A DNA stretch of 37,434 bases from Alphaproteobacteria bacterium (GTDB lineage Bacteria; Pseudomonadota; Alphaproteobacteria; Rhodobacterales; Rhodobacteraceae), in NCBI GenBank assembly GCA_029289325.1, contig JARFTV010000041.1, forward strand, positions 1 through 37,434, given 5' to 3'. Numbering within the stretch: position 1 is the stretch's first letter; each line of letters starts with the position of its first letter. The notes below the pieces were generated by a model. The model saw only the letters and a list, made by a program, of their open reading frames with translations. It did no database searches and was not told the DNA's origin. Below are positions 1 through 7,257 of the stretch, piece by piece. Made by a program: the position numbers and the translations under genes.

Positions 1-297
1 GAAGCGGTAGCAGGGTTGTTCAAGCGGCGGGTGATCTTGGACGAAGCGGCTAGCCGGGGAATGATCGTCACCGCCATAGATGGCCGGATGGTCTACCTCT
101 ACCGGGACGAACGGTCACGGGCCAGGTACGTCTTTGAGTGCATCATGGGGCTGACTTGGCCCTGTACGAAAGGCTTCCTAGAGAAGCGAGAGTTGTACCA
201 GAGGTTTGAGGATGGGTGGACCTCGGGGGAACTGGCGTTCCTCTCGGGTGTCCCTCTGTCTGACGCGGACTCCTACCGGGAGGCCCTCAGCCGCTAG
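1..297 (+). CDS. hypothetical protein, 3' part (possibly partial)
   Basis: A reading frame is open from the first base of the window to a TAG at 295-297. A TTG at 16 could start a 93-residue protein, but no ribosome binding site precedes it and the frame stays open upstream, so the true start probably lies outside the window. The product is mixed-charge and soluble-looking with no signal peptide or membrane segment, and I recognise no family. Codon use (AGG, CTA, AGA, TTG) differs from the strongly GC-ending codons of the photosynthesis genes, which suggests acquired DNA such as a remnant beside the tRNA gene. It could also be a chance open frame. Confidence 0.35.
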   Translation, partial: EAVAGLFKRRVILDEAASRGMIVTAIDGRMVYLYRDERSRARYVFECIMGLTWPCTKGFLEKRELYQRFEDGWTSGELAFLSGVPLSDADSYREALSR

Positions 298-333
298 GCC
301 CTAAAAATATTTCAAAGTTCCATCCGGTACCGG

Positions 334-373
334 ACTGTACGGGTTGACGGACGATTCTTCCGTACAGTATTAA
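334..373 (+). promoter_or_regulatory. possible promoter overlapped by a 9-bp inverted repeat
   Basis: ACTGTACGG (334-342) and CCGTACAGT (360-368) form a perfect inverted repeat with a 17-bp spacer. Inside it TTGACG (344-349) resembles a -35 element, and TATTAA (368-373) 18 bp downstream resembles a -10. The layout suits a sigma70 promoter with an operator reading toward the tRNA-Val gene. No regulator is identified, and a transcript hairpin is the alternative reading. Confidence 0.35.
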
Positions 374-375
374 GG

Positions 376-393
376 TCTCAAATACACCGAGAA
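376..393 (+). repeat. tRNA-Val anticodon-arm-like duplicate
   Basis: The 18 bases here match positions 503-520 of the downstream tRNA-Val at 15 of 18 positions. All three differences fall in the loop and its closing base, and the last 11 bases (TACACCGAGAA) are identical. The copy can still form the short TCTC/GAGA stem. It may be a remnant of a tRNA duplication or of an integration event at the tRNA gene. Confidence 0.4.
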
Positions 394-451
394 AAGCCCA
401 ATTTGGACCCTCGGAGTGCTTGGTAGGCTGGTCGTTTTACTAGGGTAAACC

Positions 452-467
452 CCTGAGAAGCCTCAGG
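452..467 (+). other. short hairpin just upstream of the tRNA
   Basis: CCTGAG (452-457) and CTCAGG (462-467) pair perfectly around a 4-base loop, ending 9 bases before the mature 5' end of tRNA-Val. It may be part of the tRNA precursor leader. No function is inferred. Confidence 0.3.
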
Positions 468-476
468 AAACCTAGG

Positions 477-552
477 GGGCGGTTAGCTCAGCTGGTAGAG
501 CGTCTCGTTTACACCGAGAATGTCGGGGGTTCGAGTCCCTCACCGCCCACCA
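477..552 (+). tRNA. tRNA-Val (anticodon TAC)
   Basis: The 76 bases fold into a complete cloverleaf. The acceptor stem is GGCGGT-type (477-483 pairs with 542-548), the D stem is GCTC/GAGC, the anticodon stem is TCTCG/CGAGA around loop TTTACAC (anticodon TAC), and the T stem is GGGGG/CCCTC around TTCGAGT. A discriminator A is followed by an encoded CCA at 550-552. UAC reads valine codons. It sits alone, about 140 bp from the end of crtC, at the boundary of the photosynthesis cluster. No clear terminator follows. Confidence 0.95.
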
Positions 553-672
553 TCCCCGCAGCTCCCGTTCCGGCCACGGCCAGTCAGCGCCCTGGTTTCG
601 CGCAGCGGCCAGACCTTAAGGAATGATGAACGGATTCGGACAAGCCCATGAAAGGATGGGACCATCCAGATC

Positions 673-690
673 TGTCCACCGTGGACAGTC
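673..690. repeat. palindromic 18-bp sequence shared with 25846-25863, copy 1
   Basis: TGTCCACCGTGGACA (673-687) is a perfect 15-bp palindrome directly beyond the crtC stop codon. Read on the minus strand, the 18 bases GACTGTCCACGGTGGACA are identical to those at 25846-25863. As RNA on the crtC side it could also fold as a 7-bp stem with a CGG loop, so it may serve as the crtC transcript end. No T-run follows. Confidence 0.6.
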
Positions 691-1528
691 AGCCGAAACT
701 CCACCCCGCCCGGCGCGGGACGCGGCAGGCGATCATCGGTTTCAGCCAGGGCCGGGCATAGCGGGTCAGGTCCAGCGCCTCATGCACCCCGACCGAGGAT
801 TCCCCCCCGATCCGCGTTTCCACCAGGGCCCGCGAATAGAAGGGCGCGTCGAGAAGGCTCATCACCAGGCGGAGCTGCATCCCCGCATCCGCCCGCGTCT
901 CCCGCCGGACCCCCCATCGGCTGCGCGGGAAGGGGCAGAGGGGCGGGGGCTCGATCTCCCGGACCTCGCCCCGCCGGTCGACCTCCACCCCCAGGTCCAG
1001 GACCGACCCGTCGGCCCGGGTGGCGTCGTAGAAGCAGACCGTGCGGTCGGCCAGTGGGAACCGCCCCCAGGTCCAGAAGCGGAAGTCCCGCTCCAGCGCG
1101 GCAGAGCCGAAATTCGCGTCCCAATAGCCGTGCCCCTCCCAGCGGTGGCCTTGCGACAGGTCGACCTTCACCCGCGCGATCGGGGCGAAGGGGCGCCAGG
1201 TATGGGACCCGTCCGGCGTCAGCCGCGCCTCGACCCCGGTCATCGCCTCCGGGGTGAGGGTGATCGTCCCCTGCACGCGGCTGATGATTGGCGGGCCCGA
1301 GATCTCATTGATCTCCACCACCAGGTCCTGCCCCGTCCAGGTGATCGAGGAGGGCCCGATCTCCAGCCGGTCCACCGCCTGCCGCAGCGCGCCGTGGCCG
1401 CGGTCGGTCATCGTGAACCGGCCCCCCGGCCCGTAGGTGGCGACGTTCAGGCAGACGTGGTTCTGCGGCTCCTTCCGGCCCGACCAGGCATACCAGGGCG
1501 AGAAGACCGAGCCGATGAAGCCGATCAC
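689..1528 (-). CDS. crtC: hydroxyneurosporene synthase CrtC (carotenoid 1,2-hydratase)
   Basis: CrtC adds water across the terminal C-1,2 double bond of neurosporene-type carotenoids, an early step toward spheroidene. The 279-residue product starts VIGFIGSVFSPWYAWSGR and carries family blocks such as NHVCLNVATYGPGGRFTMT, WEGHGYWDANFGS and FWTWGRFP. Its length fits Rhodobacter CrtC (about 280 aa). The start chosen is GTG at 1528, which overlaps the crtD stop as GTGA and implies translational coupling. The same frame stays open upstream and encodes DGYAWWYLDAVADDG, a stretch that resembles the N-terminus of longer CrtC relatives, but I find no ATG, GTG or TTG close to it. crtC is the last gene of the leftward crtDC unit. 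Confidence 0.93.
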   Translation of the reverse strand: MIGFIGSVFSPWYAWSGRKEPQNHVCLNVATYGPGGRFTMTDRGHGALRQAVDRLEIGPSSITWTGQDLVVEINEISGPPIISRVQGTITLTPEAMTGVEARLTPDGSHTWRPFAPIARVKVDLSQGHRWEGHGYWDANFGSAALERDFRFWTWGRFPLADRTVCFYDATRADGSVLDLGVEVDRRGEVREIEPPPLCPFPRSRWGVRRETRADAGMQLRLVMSLLDAPFYSRALVETRIGGESSVGVHEALDLTRYARPWLKPMIACRVPRRAGWSFG

Positions 1529-3090
1529 CGAGAGCGCGCGGACCCCATCGTCGGCGACCGCGTCGAGGTACCACCAGGCATAGCCGTCCGGGTCGACCCG
1601 GATCGAGAAGTCAGGTCCGCGACCACCGCCTGGGCCGCGTGCTGGCCGGAGAGCGCCGCCATCGGCACTCCAGCCCCCGGATGCGCCCCCCCGCCCGCCA
1701 GGTAAAGCCCCGGCACCCGGCTGCGCGCCGGAGGCCGGGCGAAGGCCGCGAAGCTCCCCTCCGGGCTGCGCCCGTAGATCGCCCCGCCCGAGCCCGGAAA
1801 GAGCCGCTCCAGCATCGCCGGAGTGGTCAGCGCCGCCCGGTCCGGTTCCGGGCTGAAGCTCAACCCCATCCGGCGCAGGGTCTGGAAGGTGCGGGCTTGG
1901 CATCGGTCAAAGTCCTCTGGCTGATCGGCCCGGTCGGCAGGCGCGTTGACGATGATCTCGAACCGCTCCGGCCCCTGCGGGGGCGGCCCCGCGGCGCGAT
2001 CCTCGGCGCAGAGGTAAAGCGTCGGGGTCTCGGGCATGTTCCCGGCCCCGATCGGGCCGAACTCGCGGGCGGTGTCGGCCGGGAAGAAGACGTTGTGGTG
2101 GATCAGGTCCGCAGCCAGCGGTCCCTGCGGGGTGGCCGCGAAGGACCAGACCCAGGCCGACAGACTGCGCGGGCGGGTGGCGGAGGGGGGCAGGGCGGTT
2201 TCCAGCCCCTCGCCCAAGAGGCCCCCGGTCAGGGCGGCGGGGTCGCCGGCATGGACACAGGCCGCGCAAGCCAGCGTCTCGCCGGTCTCGATCTGCACGC
2301 CGCTGACCCGCCCTCCCTGCCGCACGATCCGCCGCGCCCGCGTTCCATAGCGCAGCCGCACCCCCAGCCGTCCGGCCAGCGCCGCCAGCGCCTCGGCCAG
2401 CCGGTGCATCCCGCCCGCCACTGCCCAGACGCCTGCCGCCTCGGCCCGCCAGATCAACGCCAGCACGGCCGGTGAGTGGTCGGGCCGGCCGCCGACATAG
2501 GTCGCATAGCGGGCAAAAAGCTGTGCGAGGCGTGGATCACGGAACCGGCGGCGCAGGAGGCCGGCAAGGCTTTGCCCCGGCCGCAGCGCGGGCCAGAGGT
2601 CGGGCCGTGCGGCAACCGCGCGGAGGATCGGCAGGACCTGAGGCTGCGCGGCCCGCATCACCGGACCGTCGAAAGCGTCGTACAGGCCCTGGGCCAGGGC
2701 GTCGAAGCGGCGGAAGGCGGCGGCTTCGCGCGGGTTGGCGAAAGCGGCGATGGCCTGCGCATCCGTTTCCCGGTTGCCCGTCAGATCCAGTCGGCTGCCA
2801 TCGGGCCACCAGTGCCGGGCGAGGATCGGTTGCGGCAAAAGCGTCAGATGGTCGACAAGCCGTTCTCCAGCAAGGGAAAACAGATCCTCGAACACCGGGC
2901 GCAGGGTCAGGACCGTGGGCCCCGCATCGACCGGGCCGACGGCAGAGCCAAGCGCCCGCATCTTGCCGCCCGGATAGGTCTGCGCCTCGACCAGGGTCAC
3001 GGCACAGCCCGCCGCCGCCAGCCGGATCGCCGCCGCAAGGCCGCCCATCCCGGCCCCGATCACCACAACCTCTGCGCCTTCGGCCTGCAT
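1525..3090 (-). CDS. crtD: methoxyneurosporene dehydrogenase CrtD (phytoene desaturase family)
   Basis: CrtD is an FAD-dependent desaturase that introduces the 3,4 double bond in 1-hydroxy or methoxy carotenoids of the spheroidene pathway. The 521-residue protein has the N-terminal dinucleotide motif VVVIGAGMGGLAAAIRLA with PGGKM just after, and the family's C-terminal GLYLAGGGAHPGAGVPMA. The ATG at 3090 is preceded by GAGGAG and fits the family start. An upstream in-frame ATG at 3117 would leave no room for a ribosome binding site. The last ~25 residues are Ser/Thr/Arg-rich and look unconserved because that DNA also encodes a CrtC-like stretch in another frame. It is divergent from crtE, with PpsR-type boxes between. 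Confidence 0.95.
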   Translation of the reverse strand: MQAEGAEVVVIGAGMGGLAAAIRLAAAGCAVTLVEAQTYPGGKMRALGSAVGPVDAGPTVLTLRPVFEDLFSLAGERLVDHLTLLPQPILARHWWPDGSRLDLTGNRETDAQAIAAFANPREAAAFRRFDALAQGLYDAFDGPVMRAAQPQVLPILRAVAARPDLWPALRPGQSLAGLLRRRFRDPRLAQLFARYATYVGGRPDHSPAVLALIWRAEAAGVWAVAGGMHRLAEALAALAGRLGVRLRYGTRARRIVRQGGRVSGVQIETGETLACAACVHAGDPAALTGGLLGEGLETALPPSATRPRSLSAWVWSFAATPQGPLAADLIHHNVFFPADTAREFGPIGAGNMPETPTLYLCAEDRAAGPPPQGPERFEIIVNAPADRADQPEDFDRCQARTFQTLRRMGLSFSPEPDRAALTTPAMLERLFPGSGGAIYGRSPEGSFAAFARPPARSRVPGLYLAGGGAHPGAGVPMAALSGQHAAQAVVADLTSRSGSTRTAMPGGTSTRSPTMGSARSR

Positions 3091-3118
3091 TGCTCCACTC
3101 TCCTCGCGCGGGCACATA

Positions 3119-3160
3119 TGTCAACCTCATTGATCATCACTATGTAAGTTTCAGTTTACA
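3119..3160. promoter_or_regulatory. PpsR/CrtJ boxes in the crtD-crtE divergent promoter region
   Basis: TGTAAGTTTCAGTTTACA (3143-3160) is a perfect TGT-N12-ACA box. A second, imperfect TGT-N12-TCA box lies at 3119-3136, six bases away. Paired boxes of this type bind the aerobic, light-responsive repressor PpsR/CrtJ in Rhodobacter. Lying between the divergent crtDC and crtEF units, the pair could repress both. Confidence 0.75.
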
Positions 3161-3219
3161 CTTGCGCCCGCCGCTGCCAGACTGCCCCCAGGGTCCGCCC
3201 GACCCCCGTGAGGTGCGCG

Positions 3220-4113
3220 ATGGAGCTTTCCACCCGAATCGAGGCCGCGCTGGCCGAGGCGATGCAGGTCGGGCAGGGCCTTTCCCTGTCGGTCGACCAG
3301 GTGCCGCTGCGGCTTTCCTCGGCGCTAGATCACGCGGTCATGTCCGGCGGCGCGCGGATCCGGCCGACGATCCTGCTGTCCGTCGCGATGGCCTGTGGCG
3401 ACGACCGGCCGTGCCTCGCGAGTGCCTCGGCCGCGGCTCTGGAACTGATCCATTGCGCAAGCCTTGTGCATGATGATCTGCCCGCCTTCGACGATGCAGA
3501 CACCCGGCGCGGGCGGCCCTCGGTTCACCGCGCCTTTGGCGAGCCCGTGGCGATCCTTGCGGGCGACAGTCTGATCCTGCTGGCCTTCGAGATGCTGGCC
3601 CGCAACGCCGCCGAGGCGCCGGACCGGGCGCTGCGGCAGGTGCGAATCCTGGCGCAGCGCAGCGGGATGCCGGGCGGAATCTGCGCGGGCCAAGGGTGGG
3701 AGAGCGAGCCGGTTGTCAACCTCCGTGCCTATCATCGCGCCAAGACCGGCGCATTGTTCATTGCGGCGACACAAATGGGCGCCGTCGCGGCCGGGCAAGA
3801 GCCGGAGCCCTGGGAGGAACTGGGCGCCCGGATCGGCGAGGCGTTCCAGGTTGCCGACGACCTGAAGGATGCGCTGCTGCCGTGCGAGGTCACGGGCAAG
3901 CCGTCCGGGCAGGATGCGGTCCATGGCCGGCCCAATGCGGTGGCCGAGATGGGGGTCGCGGGGGCGGTGCGGCATCTGAAGGACATTCTCGGCGGTGCGA
4001 TCGCCTCGATTCCCGCCTGTCCGGGCGAGGCGGCGCTGGCCCATCTAGTCCGCGCCTATGCCGAGCGGTTGACGCCGGTCGACCTTGCCGCACGGGTGGC
4101 GGCGGCGAAATGA
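3220..4113 (+). CDS. crtE: geranylgeranyl diphosphate synthase CrtE
   Basis: CrtE condenses farnesyl-PP with isopentenyl-PP to geranylgeranyl-PP, the precursor of carotenoids and of the bacteriochlorophyll tail. The 297-residue protein has both aspartate-rich motifs of trans-prenyltransferases: DDLPAFDDAD at about 85-94, which is the longer DDx4D form typical of bacterial GGPP synthases, and FQVADDLKD at about 209-217. The ATG at 3220 is used because GAGG lies 6-7 bases upstream; a GTG at 3208 would bury that site. The stop overlaps the crtF start as ATGA. Upstream lies the PpsR-box region shared with crtD. Confidence 0.95.
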   Translation: MELSTRIEAALAEAMQVGQGLSLSVDQVPLRLSSALDHAVMSGGARIRPTILLSVAMACGDDRPCLASASAAALELIHCASLVHDDLPAFDDADTRRGRPSVHRAFGEPVAILAGDSLILLAFEMLARNAAEAPDRALRQVRILAQRSGMPGGICAGQGWESEPVVNLRAYHRAKTGALFIAATQMGAVAAGQEPEPWEELGARIGEAFQVADDLKDALLPCEVTGKPSGQDAVHGRPNAVAEMGVAGAVRHLKDILGGAIASIPACPGEAALAHLVRAYAERLTPVDLAARVAAAK

Positions 4114-5201
4114 CCCAGACCGACATGCCGGGCGCGCCCTTGGGCACGGGACCCGGATGGGCGGTGCGGCTGGCGGGGCAGGGCTGGTTCCACCGGCTTT
4201 GCGCCCGGGTGCCGGGCCTGCGGCAGGTCGCGCGGGCCGAGGGTGCGGCGCTTTTCGAGGTGGTCTCGGGATTTGTCCGGTCGCAGGTCCTGCTGGCTCT
4301 GGTCGAGCTGCGGGTGCTGCACCGGCTGGCGGAGGGCCCGGCGGATACCGCGACGCTGGCCCTTGCGGCGGGGGTGCCCGAGGCGCGGATGCAGATCCTG
4401 GCCCAGGCGGGCGCGGGGCTTCGCCTGATGAAGCTGAAGCGCGGAGGCTGGCAGTTGACCACGCGCGGGGCGGCCTTCCTGGCGGTTCCGGGGCTGGAGG
4501 GGATGGTGCGGCATCACCCGGTCCTCTATGGCGATCTTGCTGATCCGGTTGCCTTTTTCCGAGGCGAGACCCGGCCGGAGCTTGCGGGGTTCTGGCCCTA
4601 TGTCTTTGGTGGCGGCGATGCGGCAACGGCGGCGCGTTATTCGCGGTTGATGGCCGAAAGCCAGGCGCTGGTGGCAGAGGACACGCTTCGTCTTGTCTCC
4701 CTGCGCGGCGTCACGCATCTGATGGACGTCGGCGGGGGCACCGGGGCCTTCCTTGCCGCCGTTGCCGCTTCCCATCCCTCCCTGCGCCTGACGCTCTTCG
4801 ACCTGCCCGTGGTGGTGGCCGGTGCCCGGGTGCCGCCGCAGGTCGCGGTGGTCCCCGGCAGTTTCCGGGACGACCCTCTGCCGCGGGGGAGGGACGCGAT
4901 CAGCCTGATCCGCGTCCTCTATGACCACGCCGATGCCACCGTCGCCGCGCTCTTGTCCGCCTGCCATGCCGCCCTGCCAGAGGGCGGCCGCCTGATCGTC
5001 TCCGAGCCGATGTCGGGCGGCGCGCGGCCGGACCCGGCGACCGATGTCTATTTCGCGGTCTACACCCTGGCGATGGAGACGGGCCGCACCCGCTCGGCCG
5101 CCGAGATCGCGGGCCTGATGCAGGCGGCGGGATTCCGTTTGGAACAGGGGGCAAAGAGCCTTCGGCCCTATGTCACATCGGTGCTTGTCGGCCGCCGCTG
5201 A
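4110..5201 (+). CDS. crtF: hydroxyneurosporene/demethylspheroidene O-methyltransferase CrtF
   Basis: CrtF transfers a methyl group from S-adenosylmethionine to the 1-hydroxyl of demethylspheroidene-type carotenoids. The 363-residue protein has an N-terminal dimerisation/winged-helix region, in which RSQVLLALVELRVLHRLAEG is characteristic, and a C-terminal Rossmann methyltransferase domain with LMDVGGGTGAFLAAVA as the SAM loop followed by FDLPVV. The ATG at 4110 overlaps the crtE stop, so the two genes are coupled. The frame is open far upstream inside crtE, but that part has no family resemblance. bchC follows after a 114-bp promoter region. Confidence 0.95.
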   Translation: MTQTDMPGAPLGTGPGWAVRLAGQGWFHRLCARVPGLRQVARAEGAALFEVVSGFVRSQVLLALVELRVLHRLAEGPADTATLALAAGVPEARMQILAQAGAGLRLMKLKRGGWQLTTRGAAFLAVPGLEGMVRHHPVLYGDLADPVAFFRGETRPELAGFWPYVFGGGDAATAARYSRLMAESQALVAEDTLRLVSLRGVTHLMDVGGGTGAFLAAVAASHPSLRLTLFDLPVVVAGARVPPQVAVVPGSFRDDPLPRGRDAISLIRVLYDHADATVAALLSACHAALPEGGRLIVSEPMSGGARPDPATDVYFAVYTLAMETGRTRSAAEIAGLMQAAGFRLEQGAKSLRPYVTSVLVGRR

Positions 5202-5219
5202 CAGATTCTGCCGCAAAAC

Positions 5220-5263
5220 TGTCTAATTAAATTGACAGTACGGTTTGTAAGCTTAGACTTACA
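5220..5263 (+). promoter_or_regulatory. paired PpsR/CrtJ operators over a sigma70 promoter for bchC
   Basis: Two perfect TGT-N12-ACA boxes lie at 5220-5237 and 5246-5263, separated by exactly 8 bp. TTGACA (5232-5237) makes a consensus -35 inside the first box, and TAGACT (5254-5259), 16 bp on, can act as the -10 inside the second. The layout matches the classical bchC promoter of R. capsulatus, where CrtJ binds both palindromes cooperatively under oxygen. The puf genes may be partly read from here (superoperon). Confidence 0.88.
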
Positions 5264-5315
5264 TCAAGGGCAAAGCGCGGCAAATGGCCGCGACGGGACG
5301 CCCAGGGGGGCAGAC

Positions 5316-6259
5316 GTGCAAACGACGGCGGTTATCCTGCGGGGGGCGCGTGATCTGGGGCTTCAGGCCCTGGACCTGATCGCTCCGGGGGCCGGGGACC
5401 TGGTGGTCCGCGTCGATCACTCGGGCATTTCCACCGGTACGGAAAAGCTGTTCTGGTCCGGCACGATGCCGCCCTTTCCGGGCATGGGTTATCCCTTGGT
5501 CCCCGGCTATGAGGCCGCAGGCGAGGTGGTCGAGGCTGGGTCGGACACCGGCTTCCGGGTCGGCGAGACGGTCTTCGTTCCCGGCGCGAACTGCTTTGCG
5601 GGCAATGTCCGTGGCCTTTTCGGCGGGGCTTCTCGCCATCTGGTGACCAAGGCGGCACGTGTCGCCCGCATCGATCCCGCCATGGGGGCGGAGGGTGCGC
5701 TTCTGGCGCTGGCCGCGACCGCGCGCCATGCCCTTGCCGGGTTCAACACCGCGCTGCCCGACCTGATCGTGGGCCATGGCACGCTGGGCCGCCTGCTCGC
5801 CCGTCTGACGCTCGCCGCCGGGGGCAAGCCGCCCACTGTCTGGGAGATCGACCCCGAAAGACGCGCCAGAGCAACAGGTTACCCCGTCATCTCGCCCGAG
5901 GATGACCCCCGGCGCGACTATCGGGCGATCTACGACGCATCTGGCGCGAAGGGCCTGCTCGACCAGCTGGTCATGCGGCTGCAGAAGGGCGGCGAGATCG
6001 TGCTTGCCGGCTTTTACACCGAGCCCGTCACCTTTGCGTTCCCCCCGCCTTCATGAAGGAGGCGCGGATCCGCATCGCCTCGGAATGGGCGCCCGAGGAT
6101 CTGACTGCGACCCGGGCCCTGATCGAATCCGGCGCGCTGTCGCTTGCCGGCCTCATCACCCATTCCCGTCCCGCCACCGAAGCGGCGGCCGCCTATCAGA
6201 CCGCTTTCACCGACCCGGCCTGTCTCAAGATGACCCTCGATTGGAGTGCGCACGCATGA
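5316..6259 (+). pseudogene. bchC: bacteriochlorophyllide a 3-hydroxyethyl dehydrogenase BchC, frameshifted as read
   Basis: BchC oxidises the C3-hydroxyethyl group of the bacteriochlorophyllide ring to the acetyl group. It belongs to the zinc-type alcohol dehydrogenase-like family. The GTG at 5316 is preceded by AGGGGGG. The first frame gives family sequence through [13 protein letters not shown] and then hits TGA at 6054-6056. The family continuation, [19 protein letters not shown], resumes at 6047 in the next frame and runs to TGA at 6257-6259. Inserting one base in the C6 run 6041-6046 would restore a 314-residue protein, the length I recall for Rhodobacter BchC. The restored stop overlaps the bchX start as ATGA. 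A sequencing or assembly error is the simplest explanation; a real mutation would block bacteriochlorophyll a synthesis. Confidence 0.9.
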
Positions 6260-7257
6260 ACGACGTCCCGAATCTCAAGGACTTCGACGCCCGCCTCCGT
6301 CAGGAAGCGGCCGAGGATCCGACGCTGGAAATCCCGCAGGACCCGCCGTCCAAAAAGACCCAGATCATCGCGATCTACGGCAAGGGCGGAATCGGCAAGT
6401 CGTTCACCCTGGCCAACCTCAGCCATATGATGGCCGAGATGGGCAAGCGCGTGCTGCTGATCGGCTGTGACCCGAAATCCGACACCACCAGCCTTCTTTT
6501 CGGCGGCAAGGCCTGTCCCACGATCATCGAGACCTCGACCCGCAAGAAGCTGGCGGGCGAAGAGGTGAAGATCGGAGATGTCTGCTTCAAGCGCGGCGGC
6601 GTCTTCGCGATGGAGCTTGGCGGGCCGGAAGTGGGACGCGGCTGCGGCGGGCGCGGGATCATCCACGGCTTCGAACTGCTTGAAAAACTTGGGTTCCATG
6701 ACTGGGACTTCGACTATGTGCTGCTCGATTTCCTGGGCGACGTGGTCTGCGGCGGCTTCGGCCTGCCGATCGCGCGGGACATGGCGCAGAAGGTGATCCT
6801 GGTCGGCTCGAACGACCTGCAAAGTCTGTATGTCGCGAACAACGTCTGCTCCGCGGTGGAATATTTCCGCAAGCTCGGCGGCAATGTCGGGATTGCGGGC
6901 CTCGTGGTGAACAAGGACGACGGCACCGGCGAGGCGGCCGCCTTCGCCGAGGCGGTGGGGATCCCGGTCCTGGCCGCGATCCCGGCGGATGAAGATCTGC
7001 GGCGGAAATCGGCGAACTACCAGATCGTCGGGACGCGCGCGGGCCAGTGGGGCGACATGTTCGCGGCCCTGGCCGATAATGTTGCCGACGCGCCGCCCTT
7101 GCGGCCCCGGCCCCTGTCGCAGGACGGGCTGCTGAACCTCTTCAGCGCCGAGACGACGGGCAAGGATTTCGTCCTGGAACCGGCGACCGACATCGACATG
7201 CGCGGCAAGTTCGCGGCCGAGAAACCCTCGCTGGAAGTGGTCTACGACAATGCTTGA
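6256..7257 (+). CDS. bchX: chlorophyllide a reductase iron protein BchX
   Basis: BchX is the ATP-hydrolysing, NifH-like electron donor of chlorophyllide a oxidoreductase, which with BchY and BchZ reduces ring B. The 333-residue protein has the P-loop GKGGIGKS at 42-49, the switch block GCDPKSDTT at 70-78, and the two cluster cysteines at about 130 (GRGCGGRG) and 165 (DVVCGGFG), which bridge a [4Fe-4S] cluster in the dimer. The ATG at 6256 overlaps the restored bchC stop. The stop lies inside the first codons of a 32-codon frame that leads to bchY. Confidence 0.97.
   Translation: MNDVPNLKDFDARLRQEAAEDPTLEIPQDPPSKKTQIIAIYGKGGIGKSFTLANLSHMMAEMGKRVLLIGCDPKSDTTSLLFGGKACPTIIETSTRKKLAGEEVKIGDVCFKRGGVFAMELGGPEVGRGCGGRGIIHGFELLEKLGFHDWDFDYVLLDFLGDVVCGGFGLPIARDMAQKVILVGSNDLQSLYVANNVCSAVEYFRKLGGNVGIAGLVVNKDDGTGEAAAFAEAVGIPVLAAIPADEDLRRKSANYQIVGTRAGQWGDMFAALADNVADAPPLRPRPLSQDGLLNLFSAETTGKDFVLEPATDIDMRGKFAAEKPSLEVVYDNA

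Noticed and set aside
477-552. tRNA 3' end as a canonical integrase attachment core
   Set aside because: No second copy of the T-arm/acceptor half is in the window and no integrase gene is present. Only the anticodon-arm copy is seen, which is reported as such.
623-1705. 360-codon open frame on the plus strand opposite crtC
   Set aside because: Antisense Pro/Arg-rich shadow of crtC and the end of crtD.
1529-1903. Long form of CrtC starting at the ATG at 1903
   Set aside because: Most of the added residues are Gly/Ala-rich shadow of crtD. Only the last 25 or so resemble CrtC, and that is reported as a finding instead.
3130-3141. FNR/FnrL-type site (TTGATC...)
   Set aside because: The first half matches TTGAT, but there is no ATCAA at the right spacing.
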